A stretch of DNA of 64,000 nucleotides from Sphingomonas sp. 28-66-16 (GCA_002281485.1 NCGF01000023.1:1-64000); one strand, 5' to 3'; positions 26,680 to 36,416 are shown, counted from the first letter of the stretch. The notes: a model not told the origin generated them from the letters alone. A program made the numbers and translations.

Positions 26680-27264
26680 TCAACCGACTGTTACAGTGGT
26701 GTCTGACGTGAATTTATAGTCCGGCACGACCAGATTTTTGGGCGCCGGGCCTTTGCGGATGCGCGCTGCGGTATCGTAGACCGAACCGTGGCAGGGGCAG
26801 AAATATCCGCCATATTCGCCGCGAACCTCGCCCTCGCCGGCGCCGAGCGGCACGCAGCCGAGATGGGTGCAGACGCCCATCGTGATCAGCCAGTTCTTGT
26901 GGCCTTCGGCGGTACGCTGCGCCAGCGTCTGCGGATCGCGCAGCGACGCCAGCGGCACCGCATCGGCTGCGGCGATTTCGGTCGGTGTGAGGTTGCGGAC
27001 GAACAATGGCTGCTTGCGGAACGATGCCTTGATCGCCTGCCCCGGCATGATTTGGGTCAGATCGAGTTCGGTCGATGAATCGGCGAGCACGTCTGCCGAA
27101 GGGTTCATCTGATTGACGAGCGGCACCAGCACCGCGACCACGCCCACGCCGCCGAACGAGAGCGCTGCAATGCTGAGGAAATCACGACGGCGGCCATCGA
27201 CCTCGCCCTCATGAGGTGGAGTACCCGCCCCGCCGGTGGGGGAAACGCCTTGAACGGTTGCCAT
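26680..27264 (-). CDS. petA: Rieske iron-sulphur subunit of the bc1 complex
   Basis: The 194-residue product has a Tat-like signal anchor ([20 protein letters not shown]) and the two [2Fe-2S] ligand boxes [10 protein letters not shown] and CPCHGSVYD. It takes electrons from ubiquinol in the bc1 complex at the periplasmic side. The start at 27264 (MATVQGV) was chosen over an earlier in-frame start because it opens directly before the Tat region. It is the first gene of the operon petA-petB-petC-apt. Confidence 0.96.
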   Translation of the reverse strand: MATVQGVSPTGGAGTPPHEGEVDGRRRDFLSIAALSFGGVGVVAVLVPLVNQMNPSADVLADSSTELDLTQIMPGQAIKASFRKQPLFVRNLTPTEIAAADAVPLASLRDPQTLAQRTAEGHKNWLITMGVCTHLGCVPLGAGEGEVRGEYGGYFCPCHGSVYDTAARIRKGPAPKNLVVPDYKFTSDTTVTVG

Positions 27265-27443
27265 TAACTTGCCCTTGCAAATCGAAACCCGACGGCCGGA
27301 AACCACGATCTCCCGTTACCGCAGACAAATCTCCGTGCTAAGCACCGAGAGTCGGGGGTCTGATAGACTCTCGCCGCCCCGTTTGCCAACAGCATTTTGA
27401 CCTCGGACGACCCCGTACCGACCAAAGACCTAAGGCTGCCGCG

Positions 27444-27914
27444 GTGACGCACCAACTGCGCTTTGCGCTCTTCGAACCCGACATTGCCGGCAATGTCGGC
27501 ACCATCCTGCGGCTCGGTGCCTGCCTCGATATCGGGGTGGACCTGATCGAGCCGATGGGTTTCGCCTATTCGGATCGCAGCCTGGCACGCGCCGGGATGG
27601 ACTATGCCGCGCATGCATCGGTGCGGCGCCATGTCGACTGGGCGGCGTTCGACGCGCAGGTGACCGGGCGGATCGTGCTGCTGTCGACCCGCGGGACGAC
27701 GCGGATCGACGCCGTCCGGTTCGATCCCGGCGACGTTCTGCTGCTCGGCGCTGAATCATCGGGCGTCCCCGCCATGGTTCACGACCGCGCCGACGTCACG
27801 CTCAACATTCCGCTTGTGCCCGGGCGACGATCGTTGAATGTCGCGGTCGCCGCCGCGATGGCGGCGGCCGAAGCGTTGCGTCAGATCGATGGCTGGCCAA
27901 CCGAGCAGAACTGA
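27444..27914 (+). CDS. trmL: tRNA (cytidine/uridine-34-2'-O-)-methyltransferase
   Basis: The 156-residue product with GTG start is a SPOUT methyltransferase of the TrmL group. It has the N-terminal FALFEPDIAGNVGTILRLGA, the knot segment LLGAESSGVPAMVHDRAD, and IPLVPGRRSLNVAVAAAM. TrmL methylates the wobble base of leucine tRNAs using S-adenosylmethionine. Length (about 155) matches the family. It is divergent from the bc1 operon and 11 bases upstream of hemF. Confidence 0.94.
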   Translation: MTHQLRFALFEPDIAGNVGTILRLGACLDIGVDLIEPMGFAYSDRSLARAGMDYAAHASVRRHVDWAAFDAQVTGRIVLLSTRGTTRIDAVRFDPGDVLLLGAESSGVPAMVHDRADVTLNIPLVPGRRSLNVAVAAAMAAAEALRQIDGWPTEQN

Positions 27915-27925
27915 GCGACGGGGGA

Positions 27926-28768
27926 ATGATGCAGCTCGACACCGAACAGCAGACGGCGCGGACCTGGTTTGAATCGCTGCGCGACCAGATTTGCGCCGAA
28001 TTCGAGGCGATCGAGCGCGAAGCCGGGTCCGATGCCCGCTTCGACTATGCCGGCTGGGACCGGACCGATCCTTCGGGCGAACCCGGCGGCGGTGGCGTGC
28101 GCGGCGTGATGAAGGGCAAGGTGTTCGAGAAGGTCGGCGTGAACGTGTCGACCGTCGGTGGCAGCTTCGAAGGCGAATTCGCGAAATCGATCCACGGCGC
28201 TGCCGAGGATCCCAGCTTCTTCGCCACCGGCATCAGCCTCGTCGCGCACATGGCCAATCCGCACGTGCCGGCGGTTCATATGAACACCCGCTTCCTGGTG
28301 ACGACCAAACGCTGGTTCGGCGGCGGCGCCGATCTCAATCCGCCCCTGCCCTATGACGAGGATACCGCCGATTTCCATGCCACGCTGAAGGCCGCCTGCG
28401 ATCGGCACGGCGAGGATTATTATGCTCGCTACAAGAAATGGGCCGACGACTATTTCTACATCCCGCACCGCCAGGTTCACCGCGGCGTCGGCGGCATCTT
28501 CTGCGACCATCTCGAGGGCGATTTCGACGCCAATTTCGCGTTCATTCAGGATATCGGGCGCGCCTTCCTCGACAGCTATCCCCGGATCGTGCGGCGACGG
28601 ATGCACACGCCTTTCACCGATGCCGACACCGCGCAGATGCTGACTTGGCGTGGACGTTATGCCGAATTCAACCTCGTCTATGATCGCGGGACGCTGTTCG
28701 GCCTTAAGACCGGCGGCAATATCGATGCGATCCTGATGAGCCTGCCGCCGCTAGCCACCTGGGCTTAG
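27926..28768 (+). CDS. hemF: Oxygen-dependent coproporphyrinogen III oxidase
   Basis: The 280-residue product carries the HemF family signatures: GGGVRGVMKGKVFEKVGVN, NPHVPAVHMNTRFLVT and WFGGGADLNPPLPY. It also has the late YAEFNLVYDRGTLFGLKTGG. It oxidises coproporphyrinogen III to protoporphyrinogen IX with O2 in haem synthesis, which fits a neighbourhood with cytochromes. It lies 11 bases after trmL and converges with the next membrane-protein gene. Confidence 0.97.
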   Translation: MMQLDTEQQTARTWFESLRDQICAEFEAIEREAGSDARFDYAGWDRTDPSGEPGGGGVRGVMKGKVFEKVGVNVSTVGGSFEGEFAKSIHGAAEDPSFFATGISLVAHMANPHVPAVHMNTRFLVTTKRWFGGGADLNPPLPYDEDTADFHATLKAACDRHGEDYYARYKKWADDYFYIPHRQVHRGVGGIFCDHLEGDFDANFAFIQDIGRAFLDSYPRIVRRRMHTPFTDADTAQMLTWRGRYAEFNLVYDRGTLFGLKTGGNIDAILMSLPPLATWA

Positions 28769-28778
28769 CGCCAAGGGG

Positions 28779-29531
28779 TCAACGACCGAGTTGGCCGGTC
28801 GAAAGCTGGCGGTAGATCGCGATCCGGATCAGGATGATCGAGACGGCGACGACGGCGCTCATCGCCGCGGCGGCCGAATCGAGCAGGAGCACGACGATGG
28901 GGTTGGCTGCGCCGGCGGCGCGAAGCCCCTCGTCGATCGCCAGAAACGGTGCCGGCAGAAACTGCCCGGCGAGCAGCCCGAGCGTCGCCACCGCGAGCAG
29001 GCTGAGCCCGTTGCGCCGGGTGAGCGCGACGCTGCGCAACACCGACGCCACCGCCACGAGCGGCTTTTCGGCCACCAGCGCCGGCCCGATCAGCATCGTT
29101 CGTCCGAGCACGTAAAGCCCCGGCACCAGGAACGCCAGCGCGCCCACCGTCGCCGGCACGAGCACGATCAGCGACGCCAGTGCGTAGCGCGGCAGCAGCG
29201 CCAGCGCCCGCGTCAGTGCCATCCGGACATCCTCGCACTGGCGGTCGAGATAGAGGCAATAAAGCGTCAGCGCCCCGTAGAGCGTGACGAGCGCGGCCAG
29301 GCCGAACCAGCGCAGATTGGCGCTCACCCAGCCGACATAAGCGTCGATGAAGATCGACATGTCCGCCTCGCCCGCGCCCGCGCCGGGCGATTGCGGCGCC
29401 TCCGGCACCAGCAGCAGCAATGCCAATGTCGGCAGGAAGATGAAAGCGCCGGCCACCGCGATGAGGATTTCGCGATCGCGCCGCCACACCATCCGCATGT
29501 CGGCAAGCGCCCTGCCCAGATCCACTTTCAT
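28779..29531 (-). CDS. Polytopic membrane protein (second of a pair)
   Basis: The 250-residue product starts [21 protein letters not shown], then has about six hydrophobic segments, such as [17 protein letters not shown] and [21 protein letters not shown]. It overlaps the preceding gene by four bases (ATGA). The [21 protein letters not shown] segment resembles the glycerophosphodiester-phosphodiesterase membrane domain of the GDPD family, without a catalytic part. Both membrane proteins here probably work together. Function unknown. Confidence 0.65.
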   Translation of the reverse strand: MKVDLGRALADMRMVWRRDREILIAVAGAFIFLPTLALLLLVPEAPQSPGAGAGEADMSIFIDAYVGWVSANLRWFGLAALVTLYGALTLYCLYLDRQCEDVRMALTRALALLPRYALASLIVLVPATVGALAFLVPGLYVLGRTMLIGPALVAEKPLVAVASVLRSVALTRRNGLSLLAVATLGLLAGQFLPAPFLAIDEGLRAAGAANPIVVLLLDSAAAAMSAVVAVSIILIRIAIYRQLSTGQLGR

Positions 29532-30367
29532 GCCGCGCCGGCGGCTTCCCCCGCGACCGCCCGGGTCGCGACATAGAGCTTGGCGGTAAACGCCGCGCCG
29601 AGCACCGAGAAGCCGGCAGACACGGCGGCGACGATGATCGCCGTCAAGACGTTGGCCACGCCGAGCGGCCCGCCGCGACCCGCGACGAGAACCAGCACCG
29701 AGCCGAACACCGTCTTGGCGGCGAGCGCAGCCACCGTACTGACGACGACATAGAGCAACAGCACCCCGATGATCGGCCAGGCAAGGCCCCGCGTCAGCGC
29801 GAACGAACGGCGAAACGCGCGCAGGCTGCCGCGCTCCTCGAGGATCACGGGATACAGGAGCGACAGCCGGGCACTCCCCCAGAGCAGCAGGCCGGCCGCG
29901 ACGAGGCCGTAGCCGGCGATCCCCCACGCGGTGGTGGCCGACATGGGCGGCATGACCGGCGCCTGGCCGCTGGCACTGGCCTCGGCAAGGGCTGCAAGAT
30001 CGACGCCCGACGCGGCGAGCATCGCAACGACGGGCACCGCGAGCATGAGCATCGCGATCAGCACAAGCAGTGCCGCCACCACGACCGGCACGAGGCGCGC
30101 GCGCGCCAATCGTGTCGCGACGCCGGTGGTCCGATCGGGGTCGATCGCCAGCGCGATGATCGCCAGCTGTCCGAACAGCGACACGATCGACAGCAGCACG
30201 CCGACGATGCGCAGCCCGATCATCGACGCGGCGTTGCCGTTTTCGACGATCGGGGCGATGTTACTCTGGACCGAGGTCGGCAAGAAGATCGCGAACAGCG
30301 CCAGCGGCGCGATGACGGCCACATTGTCGCTGAGAAATTCGGTCGCCCGATCCCAAACGGTGCCCAT
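29528..30367 (-). CDS. Polytopic membrane protein (first of a pair)
   Basis: The 279-residue protein ([21 protein letters not shown]) has about six hydrophobic helices. [20 protein letters not shown] followed by [16 protein letters not shown] is the pattern of the GDPD membrane-domain or YciC-like family. It overlaps the next gene by four bases at the end. The start at 30367 follows a non-coding upstream. It is divergent from lipB. No catalytic residues are visible; function not known. Confidence 0.65.
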   Translation of the reverse strand: MGTVWDRATEFLSDNVAVIAPLALFAIFLPTSVQSNIAPIVENGNAASMIGLRIVGVLLSIVSLFGQLAIIALAIDPDRTTGVATRLARARLVPVVVAALLVLIAMLMLAVPVVAMLAASGVDLAALAEASASGQAPVMPPMSATTAWGIAGYGLVAAGLLLWGSARLSLLYPVILEERGSLRAFRRSFALTRGLAWPIIGVLLLYVVVSTVAALAAKTVFGSVLVLVAGRGGPLGVANVLTAIIVAAVSAGFSVLGAAFTAKLYVATRAVAGEAAGAA

Positions 30368-30439
30368 CTTGACCCTGTTCACTGCAGATGTTCCCCGTGC
30401 CTCAGTCCGTTGGCCGGTGTTAGACGATCGCGGGCCGGG

Positions 30440-31150
30440 ATGCCAATGCTTGCGCCGCCGCGCGTGCTGACGCATGCCGAGACGGTGACGATCAGGACCG
30501 ACGAGATAGAATGGTGCGTCGCGCCGGCGCCGGTGGACTATGCGACGGCGCTGGCGACGATGACGGCGCGCGCCGAAGCCGTCGTGGCCGGCAGCGAGCC
30601 CGAGCTCGTCTGGCTGCTCGAGCATCCCAGCGTCTATACCGCGGGCACCAGCGCCGATCCCGCCGAGCTGCTCGATCCGCGCTTTCCCGTGCATGTCGCC
30701 GGCCGAGGCGGCCGTTACACCTATCATGGTCCCGGCCAGCGGATCGGCTATGTCGTGCTCGATCTGGGCAAGCGCGGACGCGATGTCCGCTGCTATGTGC
30801 ATGCGCTCGAACAATGGGTGATCGACGCGCTGGCCACGATGGGCATCGTCGCCTTCAGCGCGCCCGACCGGGTCGGCATCTGGACACACGATGGCGGCGA
30901 AGAGGCGAAAATCGGATCGATCGGGGTTCGGGTGCGCAAATGGGTGACGATGCACGGCTTCGCGCTCAACATCGCGCCCGATCTGCGGCATTTTGAGGGC
31001 ATCGTCCCGTGCGGATTGCCTCAGTTTCCGGTCACGAGCGTCCAAAAGCTTGGCGGTAGCCAAGATTTTTCCACATTCGACAAGGCCTTGAGCCTTGGAT
31101 TTGCGCGGTTTCTTCGCCGTGTCTCGCCCGAGGTCGAAAACGAGGCTTGA
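30440..31150 (+). CDS. lipB: Lipoyl(octanoyl)transferase
   Basis: Transfers octanoyl from ACP to lipoyl domains of 2-oxoacid dehydrogenases and GcvH. The 236-residue product has the motif [40 protein letters not shown] and the catalytic Cys region [20 protein letters not shown]. The conserved Lys lies in [12 protein letters not shown]. The start is taken at 30440 (MPMLAPP); 30446 is also possible. Confidence 0.95.
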   Translation: MPMLAPPRVLTHAETVTIRTDEIEWCVAPAPVDYATALATMTARAEAVVAGSEPELVWLLEHPSVYTAGTSADPAELLDPRFPVHVAGRGGRYTYHGPGQRIGYVVLDLGKRGRDVRCYVHALEQWVIDALATMGIVAFSAPDRVGIWTHDGGEEAKIGSIGVRVRKWVTMHGFALNIAPDLRHFEGIVPCGLPQFPVTSVQKLGGSQDFSTFDKALSLGFARFLRRVSPEVENEA

Positions 31151-31238
31151 GGGCGGGGCGATATCCGACTAATGTCTACTTCGGTTTGGGTATTAAGGCG
31201 GTCTAGCCAACCAAATCCACTATCTTAGGGAGCTTCAA

Positions 31239-31490
31239 ATGCGTGCACTCATTTCCAAAGTCGTTGCCGGTTCGATGATCGCCGGTGCGGCACTGATGAT
31301 TTCCTCGCCGAAGACCGAGACGACCACCGACAATGCCATGGTCAGCGAAATGTCGTCGAACGAGTCGATGGACGCGATGGCAACCGACAACATGACGGCG
31401 ACCGACGGCGCGATGGCTTCGAACGACGCGATGATGTCGTCGAACGACGCGATGATGTCGAACGACGCGATGGCGACCAACGCACAGTAA
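31239..31490 (+). CDS. Small exported protein with Asn-Asp-Ala-Met repeats
   Basis: The 83-residue product has a putative signal peptide (VVAGSMIAGAALMIS) and a low-complexity mature part with repeats of the type SNDAMMSSNDAMM and similar ATDNMTATDGAM. The tandem DNA repeats (TCGAACGACGCGATGATG and close variants) are seen near 31419-31471. Met is roughly every fifth residue, which may suit metal binding or protein adhesion, but the composition is unusual and no function is known. A strong terminator follows 38 bases past the stop. Confidence 0.6.
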   Translation: MRALISKVVAGSMIAGAALMISSPKTETTTDNAMVSEMSSNESMDAMATDNMTATDGAMASNDAMMSSNDAMMSNDAMATNAQ

Positions 31491-31528
31491 TCGCTGCAAT
31501 GCGCCGGCCGGAAGGTCGTAGCGTCTTC

Positions 31529-31560
31529 AGGGCCGTCCGGGCGACCGGGCGGCCCTTTCG
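31529..31560 (+). terminator. Rho-independent terminator
   Basis: A stem AGGGCCGTCCGG, loop GCGA, then CCGGGCGGCCCT, twelve base pairs with one G-T pair, followed by TTCG. It lies just after the small Met-rich gene. The tail is weak in T, but the stem is strong. Confidence 0.7.
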
Positions 31561-31659
31561 ATTCGTCGATCGTCGCTGGCGACGGTTCGATAATCGCGCA
31601 AAAAGGGGGTTGGGTCACGGTTCGAAAAGCCGTATCCCCGCTGCAACCTATCGGGTGAG

Positions 31660-32334
31660 ATGATGATGAAAGCGTTGCGTATTTTTCTTCCGGCTGCTGC
31701 GGCGGCCAGTATTTTCTCCGCCGCCCCGGCTTCGGCGCAATTCTTTCTGCAGAAACCGGCGCTCGCCGGCGCGCCGATGCGCGGCGACGAACCCGGCCTG
31801 GCGATCCCGCTTCCCGGCGCCACGCCCGAAGAATTGCGCGCCAGCCTGGTATGGACATTGCGCGCGGGGCTCAACGTGGCGGCGCTGCAATGCGATTTCG
31901 AGCCGACGCTGTTGACCGTGCCCAATTACAACGCGGTGCTTGCCGATCACAATGCCGAACTGAAGAGCTCGTTCGACACGCTGGGCAAATATTTCGCGCG
32001 CACCACCAAGAGCAAAAAGGCCGCGATGGCCGGGCTCGATCAGTTCGGCACGCGCGTCTATTCGAGCTTCTCGACCGTTTCAGCCCAGTATAATTTCTGC
32101 CAGACCGCTTCCGAAATCGGCCATGATGCGCTCTGGGTGAAGCGCGGCCAGCTCGGCGAAATCGCCAAGGATCGCATGCGCGAGTTGCGCAACAGCCTGG
32201 TTCCTTATGGCGAGCAGCGCTTTCCGGGGCGGAACTCGATCCCGGTCAATATCGCGATGCCGCGGTTCGCCGCTGACTGCTGGACGCGAAAGAACACCTA
32301 CGACTACAAGCGCTGCCCGCTGTCGTACGAGTAA
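31660..32334 (+). CDS. Exported hypothetical protein
   Basis: The 224-residue product has a signal peptide (LRIFLPAAAAASIFSAAPASA). The mature part has a helical centre (YNAVLADHNAELKSSFDTLG, then KYFARTTKSKKAAMAGLDQF) and four Cys spread along it: QCDFEP, NFCQTAS, DCWTRKN and RCPLSYE, suggesting two disulphides in the periplasm. I recognise this as a sphingomonad-type conserved exported protein but know no function. The nearest gene on the same strand is the Met-rich small protein, separated by a terminator, so it has its own promoter. Confidence 0.7.
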   Translation: MMMKALRIFLPAAAAASIFSAAPASAQFFLQKPALAGAPMRGDEPGLAIPLPGATPEELRASLVWTLRAGLNVAALQCDFEPTLLTVPNYNAVLADHNAELKSSFDTLGKYFARTTKSKKAAMAGLDQFGTRVYSSFSTVSAQYNFCQTASEIGHDALWVKRGQLGEIAKDRMRELRNSLVPYGEQRFPGRNSIPVNIAMPRFAADCWTRKNTYDYKRCPLSYE

Positions 32335-32361
32335 CGACGCCCCGGGCGCCGCGATTGCCCG

Positions 32362-32997
32362 CTAGCGCAGTCCCAGCAGCTTGTGGGTTTGCAGCGACAG
32401 GCGCCAACGCGGATCGGCCAGGACGAGATCGATGGCGGCGGCGCGGTTCGCTTCAAAAGCCGGGCTGTCGAGCGGCTGGATGAGCCAATGGGCGAAATCC
32501 CAGCTCGCGATCGCGGCGAGATCGGTGCCGGGTTGCGGCCAGACCAGCTTCAGCTCGTCGCCGCGCGTCTGAACGACGCTGCTGCCCGCCTTGGGGCTCA
32601 CACAGATCCAGTCGATGCCCGGGTGGACCGCGATCGTGCCGTTGGTCTCGATCGCGATCTCGAAGCCCTGCGCGTGGAGCGCCTCGACCAGCCCGTCGTC
32701 GATCTGCAGCATCGGCTCGCCGCCGGTCAGCACGACGAAGCGGGCCGCGCGATCGGCCTCGCCCCAATGCGCCGCCGCCGCCGCCGCAAGGCCAGCCGCC
32801 TGCTCGAACCGGCCGCCCCCCACGCCATCGATCCCGACAAAATCGGTATCGCAGAATCGACACACTGCGCGGGCGCGATCCTCCTCGCGACCCGACCACA
32901 GGTTGCACCCGGCAAACCGAATGAACACCGCACGCCGGCCGGCCTGCATCCCTTCGCCCTGAAGCGTCAGGAACATTTCCTTGACGGCATAGCTCAT
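32362..32997 (-). CDS. queE: 7-carboxy-7-deazaguanine synthase (radical SAM)
   Basis: Converts carboxytetrahydropterin to 7-carboxy-7-deazaguanine in the queuosine pathway. The 211-residue product starts [19 protein letters not shown] and has the cluster-binding cysteines as CNLWSG, then CRFCDTDF, a CX14CX2C spacing known from the variant QueE of Burkholderia multivorans rather than the usual CX3CX2[21 protein letters not shown] and ETNGTI follow. Its start overlaps the queC stop by four bases. Confidence 0.95.
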   Translation of the reverse strand: MSYAVKEMFLTLQGEGMQAGRRAVFIRFAGCNLWSGREEDRARAVCRFCDTDFVGIDGVGGGRFEQAAGLAAAAAAHWGEADRAARFVVLTGGEPMLQIDDGLVEALHAQGFEIAIETNGTIAVHPGIDWICVSPKAGSSVVQTRGDELKLVWPQPGTDLAAIASWDFAHWLIQPLDSPAFEANRAAAIDLVLADPRWRLSLQTHKLLGLR

Positions 32998-33695
32998 GGC
33001 CGTGCGGCGTAGATCGTCGGATCGTCGATACCTGCCTCCTCGAAGCCGCGCTGGCGCAAGCGGCAGCTGTCGCACAGGCCGCAATGCCGATCGCCGGGCG
33101 CCGGATCATAGCAGGACCAGCTGATCCCGGCGTCGAGACCGAGTCGCGCCGCCTCGCGGACGATATCGGCCTTGCTGAGATACTGGAGCGGGGTACGGAT
33201 GCGGAAGGCGTCACCCCCGGTTCCGGCCTCGACTCCTGCCTTGGTCGCGGTCGCCGCCATCGCCGTGAACGCTGCGATGAATTCGGGACGGCAATCGGGA
33301 TAGCCCGAATAATCGAGCGCGTTGACGCCGATATAGAGATCGCGCGCGCCCGCGGCTTCTGCCCAGCCAAGCGCGAGACTGAGGAAGATCGTGTTGCGGG
33401 CAGGCACGTAGGTCACCGGAATCCCGGGCCCGACGCCCTGCTTCGGCACCGCGATCGCGTCGGTCAGCGCAGAGCCGCCAAAGGCCGAGAGATCGAGCGG
33501 CAGCACGATGTGCCGCTCCGCCCCCAGCGTGTCGGCCACGCGGGCAGCAGCGGCCAGTTCGATCCGGTGGCGCTGGTTGTAATCGATCGACAGCGCCAGC
33601 AGCCCGTGCCCATCCTCGCGAGCCCGCGCGGCGGCGACCATCGAATCGAGCCCGCCAGAGACGAGCACGACCGCCAAGCTTTTGTTCGTCATCAT
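32994..33695 (-). CDS. queC: 7-cyano-7-deazaguanine synthase
   Basis: Makes preQ0 from 7-carboxy-7-deazaguanine with ATP and ammonia. The 233-residue product has the PP-loop [36 protein letters not shown], and the zinc site with [20 protein letters not shown]. It comes first in the pair queC-queE and overlaps queE by ATGA. No preQ1 riboswitch was seen ahead of it. The start at 33695 (MMTNKS) is one of two adjacent ATGs. Confidence 0.95.
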   Translation of the reverse strand: MMTNKSLAVVLVSGGLDSMVAAARAREDGHGLLALSIDYNQRHRIELAAAARVADTLGAERHIVLPLDLSAFGGSALTDAIAVPKQGVGPGIPVTYVPARNTIFLSLALGWAEAAGARDLYIGVNALDYSGYPDCRPEFIAAFTAMAATATKAGVEAGTGGDAFRIRTPLQYLSKADIVREAARLGLDAGISWSCYDPAPGDRHCGLCDSCRLRQRGFEEAGIDDPTIYAARP

Positions 33696-33773
33696 TATGG
33701 TCCGCTGGCTAGTCGCAATAGCCCGCCGTCGCAACCGCGCGGCGGCAACCAGCGCCGATGGACGATCGCGCGC

Positions 33774-34196
33774 TTAGTGGGCGCCAGCAGCGCACGCGCC
33801 GAGCCGATGCGCTTGATAGGCGGTGTCGAACGGCGCCCCGCCGGCGATGCCCTGCGTTTCGAGATGAAAGTCGCGTGGCGATTCGACCCTGATGGTGGTG
33901 CGCCCGCGGCCCGTACCCGGGCAGGTATAGGAAATCGTCGCACTGCGCGGCTGATCTTCGACGACGAATCGGGCGCAGGCCGTGTCGGCGTGCTTGATCT
34001 GGATGAGCGTCGACGGGTCGCCGACGCACATGATCTTGGGCGCGGCCGCGGAGCCGATCTCGCGGAATTGCCACTGGCCTGCCTCGATCGTCTGCAACGC
34101 CGCGAGCGCCGGCGCCTTCGCGGCGACGGCGCCCGCCGCGCCTGCACATAAAATCAGTCCGGCCAGGGCCGGTCGTGCGATCAAGTCCCGATACAT
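33774..34196 (-). CDS. Exported DUF3617-like protein
   Basis: The 140-residue product has a signal peptide (LAGLILCAGAAGAVAAK). It resembles DUF3617 proteins: the start IEAGQWQFREIG of the mature part is their usual beginning, and two Cys pairs follow (MCVGDPSTLIQ, ACARFVVEDQ and SYTCPGTGRG). They are small periplasmic proteins of unknown role common in proteobacteria. The length fits. The start at 34196 was chosen because it opens the signal peptide. Confidence 0.7.
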   Translation of the reverse strand: MYRDLIARPALAGLILCAGAAGAVAAKAPALAALQTIEAGQWQFREIGSAAAPKIMCVGDPSTLIQIKHADTACARFVVEDQPRSATISYTCPGTGRGRTTIRVESPRDFHLETQGIAGGAPFDTAYQAHRLGACAAGAH

Positions 34197-34294
34197 TATG
34201 GTATCCCCAAAGCGCGACGCGGCGCCATCACCGCTGCCGAGTCGATCGTCCCCGCTAGAGCGAGCACGATCGATACGCCCAGCGCAAGGCAATA

Positions 34295-35212
34295 TTACGG
34301 CGCGGTCACGTCAGCGCCGACCCGCAGCGGGAAACTGCTCGAACAAAAGGCGCAATCGACGGTGATCATGCCGTCGTCACCCGCCATCGCGCGCTGTTCG
34401 TCGATCGGGAATTTGGCGATCACCTGAGCGATATAGTCGGGCGAGCAGCGGCATCCCTTGGCGAGCATGATGTCGCCGAGCAGGCGGACCTCCTCCTCTT
34501 CGTTGAACAGGCGCCAGACCAATGTTTCCAGCTTGAGCGCGGGATCGGCCAGTTCGTCGGCGCCCATCGTCGCACCGAGCAGCGCGACATGTTCCCATTC
34601 GGGATGATCAAGCCGGGTATGGAGCCGCTCGCGACCATCCTCGCCCTCGGGCAGATGCTGGAGAAACAACCCGCCGGCGTGGTGCCGTCCGTCCGCGTCC
34701 CTGGAAAGCCCGACCCGCACCAGCGTCGGGATCTGCTCGGACTGGACGAAATAGCTCTCCGCCGCGTGCGCGAGCGTTTCGCCGTCGAGCGGGACGATGC
34801 CCTGATAGCGCTCGCCGGTGGCCGCCTGATCGAAGGTGATCGTCAGATAGCCGGCGCCGAACAGCGCGAACAGGGTCGGCTGTTCGGGCGCGTCGGCGAG
34901 CCGGTCGGCATCGAACTGGACATAGCCGCGCAGATCACCGCCGCGATAGTCGCATACCAGCAACCCGACGACGCCATTGTCGGTCTGGGTCTGCATGGTG
35001 AGCTGGCCGCCGGCGTCCTTGAGCGTCGAGCCGATCAACGCGGTCAGCGTCAACGCCTCCGCCAGCAACGCCTCGATCGCCGGCGGATAGGCGTGCGCCG
35101 CGAGGATCGTGTCGAGCACCGGCCCCAGCCGGACGATGCGCCCGCGCGCGTGGCGGGCGGGGATGGTGAAACCGAGCGCGCGGTCGAGATCGCTTGAAAA
35201 ATTGTCCGTCAT
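34295..35212 (-). CDS. hslO: Redox-regulated chaperone Hsp33
   Basis: The 305-residue product has the Hsp33 N-terminal domain (IVRLGPVLDTILAAHAYPP, then LLAEALTLTALIGSTLKD) and the C-terminal zinc-redox switch CRC...CAFC: GCRCSPDYI and VDCAFCSSSF. Oxidation releases zinc and activates its chaperone activity under oxidative stress. It is complete (about 290-310 in the family). A repeat element lies just upstream. Confidence 0.96.
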   Translation of the reverse strand: MTDNFSSDLDRALGFTIPARHARGRIVRLGPVLDTILAAHAYPPAIEALLAEALTLTALIGSTLKDAGGQLTMQTQTDNGVVGLLVCDYRGGDLRGYVQFDADRLADAPEQPTLFALFGAGYLTITFDQAATGERYQGIVPLDGETLAHAAESYFVQSEQIPTLVRVGLSRDADGRHHAGGLFLQHLPEGEDGRERLHTRLDHPEWEHVALLGATMGADELADPALKLETLVWRLFNEEEEVRLLGDIMLAKGCRCSPDYIAQVIAKFPIDEQRAMAGDDGMITVDCAFCSSSFPLRVGADVTAP

Positions 35213-35217
35213 TCACC

Positions 35218-35312
35218 GTCCGTTCGGGCCGAGCCTGTCGAAGCCTTCCATCCTCCTTTCGACCGTCGAAAAGAAAGGCAGCCCTTCGACAAGCTCAGGG
35301 CGAACGGCTTCT
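35218..35312. repeat. GAGCCTGTCGAAG-type inverted repeat
   Basis: The left arm CGTTCGGGCCGAGCCTGTCG (from 35221) faces a right arm TTCGACAAGCTCAGGGCGAA (from 35285), an imperfect inverted repeat about 95 bases long in total. It belongs to the CCTGTCGAAG/CTTCGACAAGCTCAGG family of repetitive extragenic elements that I know as common in sphingomonads. It lies between hslO and argF. Confidence 0.75.
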
Positions 35313-35350
35313 GATGAGGCGTAGATAGGAGCAACCGAGACCGAAACAAC

Positions 35351-36268
35351 TCAACCGATCTGGCCGAAGCACCAGCGCAGCACCGATTTCTGCGCGTGTA
35401 GCCGGTTCTCGGCCTCCGCCCAGATCAGCGATTGCGGCCCGTCGATCACGTCCGCCGTCACTTCCTCGCCGCGATGCGCGGGCAGGCAGTGGAGGAAGCG
35501 CGCGTCGGGCTTTGCCTTCGCCATCAATGCGGCGTCGACCTGATAGGGCATCATCGCTGCCAGTTTGGTGTCGGCATGGTCCTGCCCCATCGAAATCCAC
35601 GTGTCGGTGACGACGATATCGGCGCCTTCGACCGCCTCGGCCGGGTTGCTGACCACCCGCGCCCGACCATTGCCGCGCACGATCGCTTGCTCTTCGGGCT
35701 GGAAGCCTTGCGGGCAGGCAGCGACGACGTCGAACTGCATCAATCCGGCCGCTTCGACGATCGAGTAGAGCACGTTGTTGCCGTCGCCGAGCCACGCGAT
35801 CTTAAGGCCGGGGAGCGCCTTGCCCGCATCGATGATCGTCAGCAGGTCCGCCATGATCTGGCAGGGGTGCGACAGATCGGTCAGCCCGTTGATGACGGGC
35901 ACGCTGGCGTAGTGCGCCATCTCCTCGACCTTGGCGTGATCATCGGTGCGGATCATGATCGCGTCGCAATATCCCGACAGGATGCGCGCGGTATCGGCGA
36001 CGCTCTCTCCGCGCCCGAGCTGCATCGATCCCGCGTCCATGACGATGCTGGTGCCGCCGAGCTGGCGGATCGCCATGTCGAACGACACGCGGGTGCGGGT
36101 GGAGTTCTTCTCGAACACCATCGCCAGGACATGGCCGGCGAGAGGCGCATCGGCATCGGGCTTGCCCTTCGGCCAGCCGGCCCGCGCGGCCTTGCGGTCG
36201 AGCGCGTCGGCGAGCATCGCGGCGATGGCGTCGGGGCCGGCGTCGGTAAGGTTGAGGAAGTGGCGCAT
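35351..36268 (-). CDS. argF: Ornithine carbamoyltransferase
   Basis: Makes citrulline from ornithine and carbamoyl phosphate. The 305-residue product has the carbamoyl-phosphate motif [28 protein letters not shown] and the ornithine-site segment [15 protein letters not shown]. The start at ATG 36268 is used; an upstream TTG is also in frame. It is downstream of argD in the same direction with 148 bases between, filled by a repeat. Confidence 0.97.
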   Translation of the reverse strand: MRHFLNLTDAGPDAIAAMLADALDRKAARAGWPKGKPDADAPLAGHVLAMVFEKNSTRTRVSFDMAIRQLGGTSIVMDAGSMQLGRGESVADTARILSGYCDAIMIRTDDHAKVEEMAHYASVPVINGLTDLSHPCQIMADLLTIIDAGKALPGLKIAWLGDGNNVLYSIVEAAGLMQFDVVAACPQGFQPEEQAIVRGNGRARVVSNPAEAVEGADIVVTDTWISMGQDHADTKLAAMMPYQVDAALMAKAKPDARFLHCLPAHRGEEVTADVIDGPQSLIWAEAENRLHAQKSVLRWCFGQIG

Positions 36269-36273
36269 CAACG

Positions 36274-36401
36274 CCTCCCCGTTTCGGGGAAGTGGCAGCC
36301 GAAGGCTGACGTAGGGGGATCACCGCAGGCGCAGCACTTGTGGCACGCCCCCTCCACCATGTGCTGAAGAAGCAAATGGACCCCCTTCCCGTAGCGGGGG
36401 T
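36274..36401. repeat. Composite CCTCCCC/GGCAGCCGAAGGCTGAC repeat between argD and argF
   Basis: The sequence CCTCCCCGTTTCGGGGA at 36274-36290 folds into a hairpin. It runs into GGCAGCCGAAGGCTGACG, the signature of a repeat family common in alphaproteobacteria. A second hairpin, ACCCCC...GGGGGT at 36380-36401, ends the element. It fills most of the argD-argF gap, and the second hairpin may also help terminate argD transcripts. Confidence 0.65.
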
Positions 36402-36416
36402 GATTTAGCGGCACTC

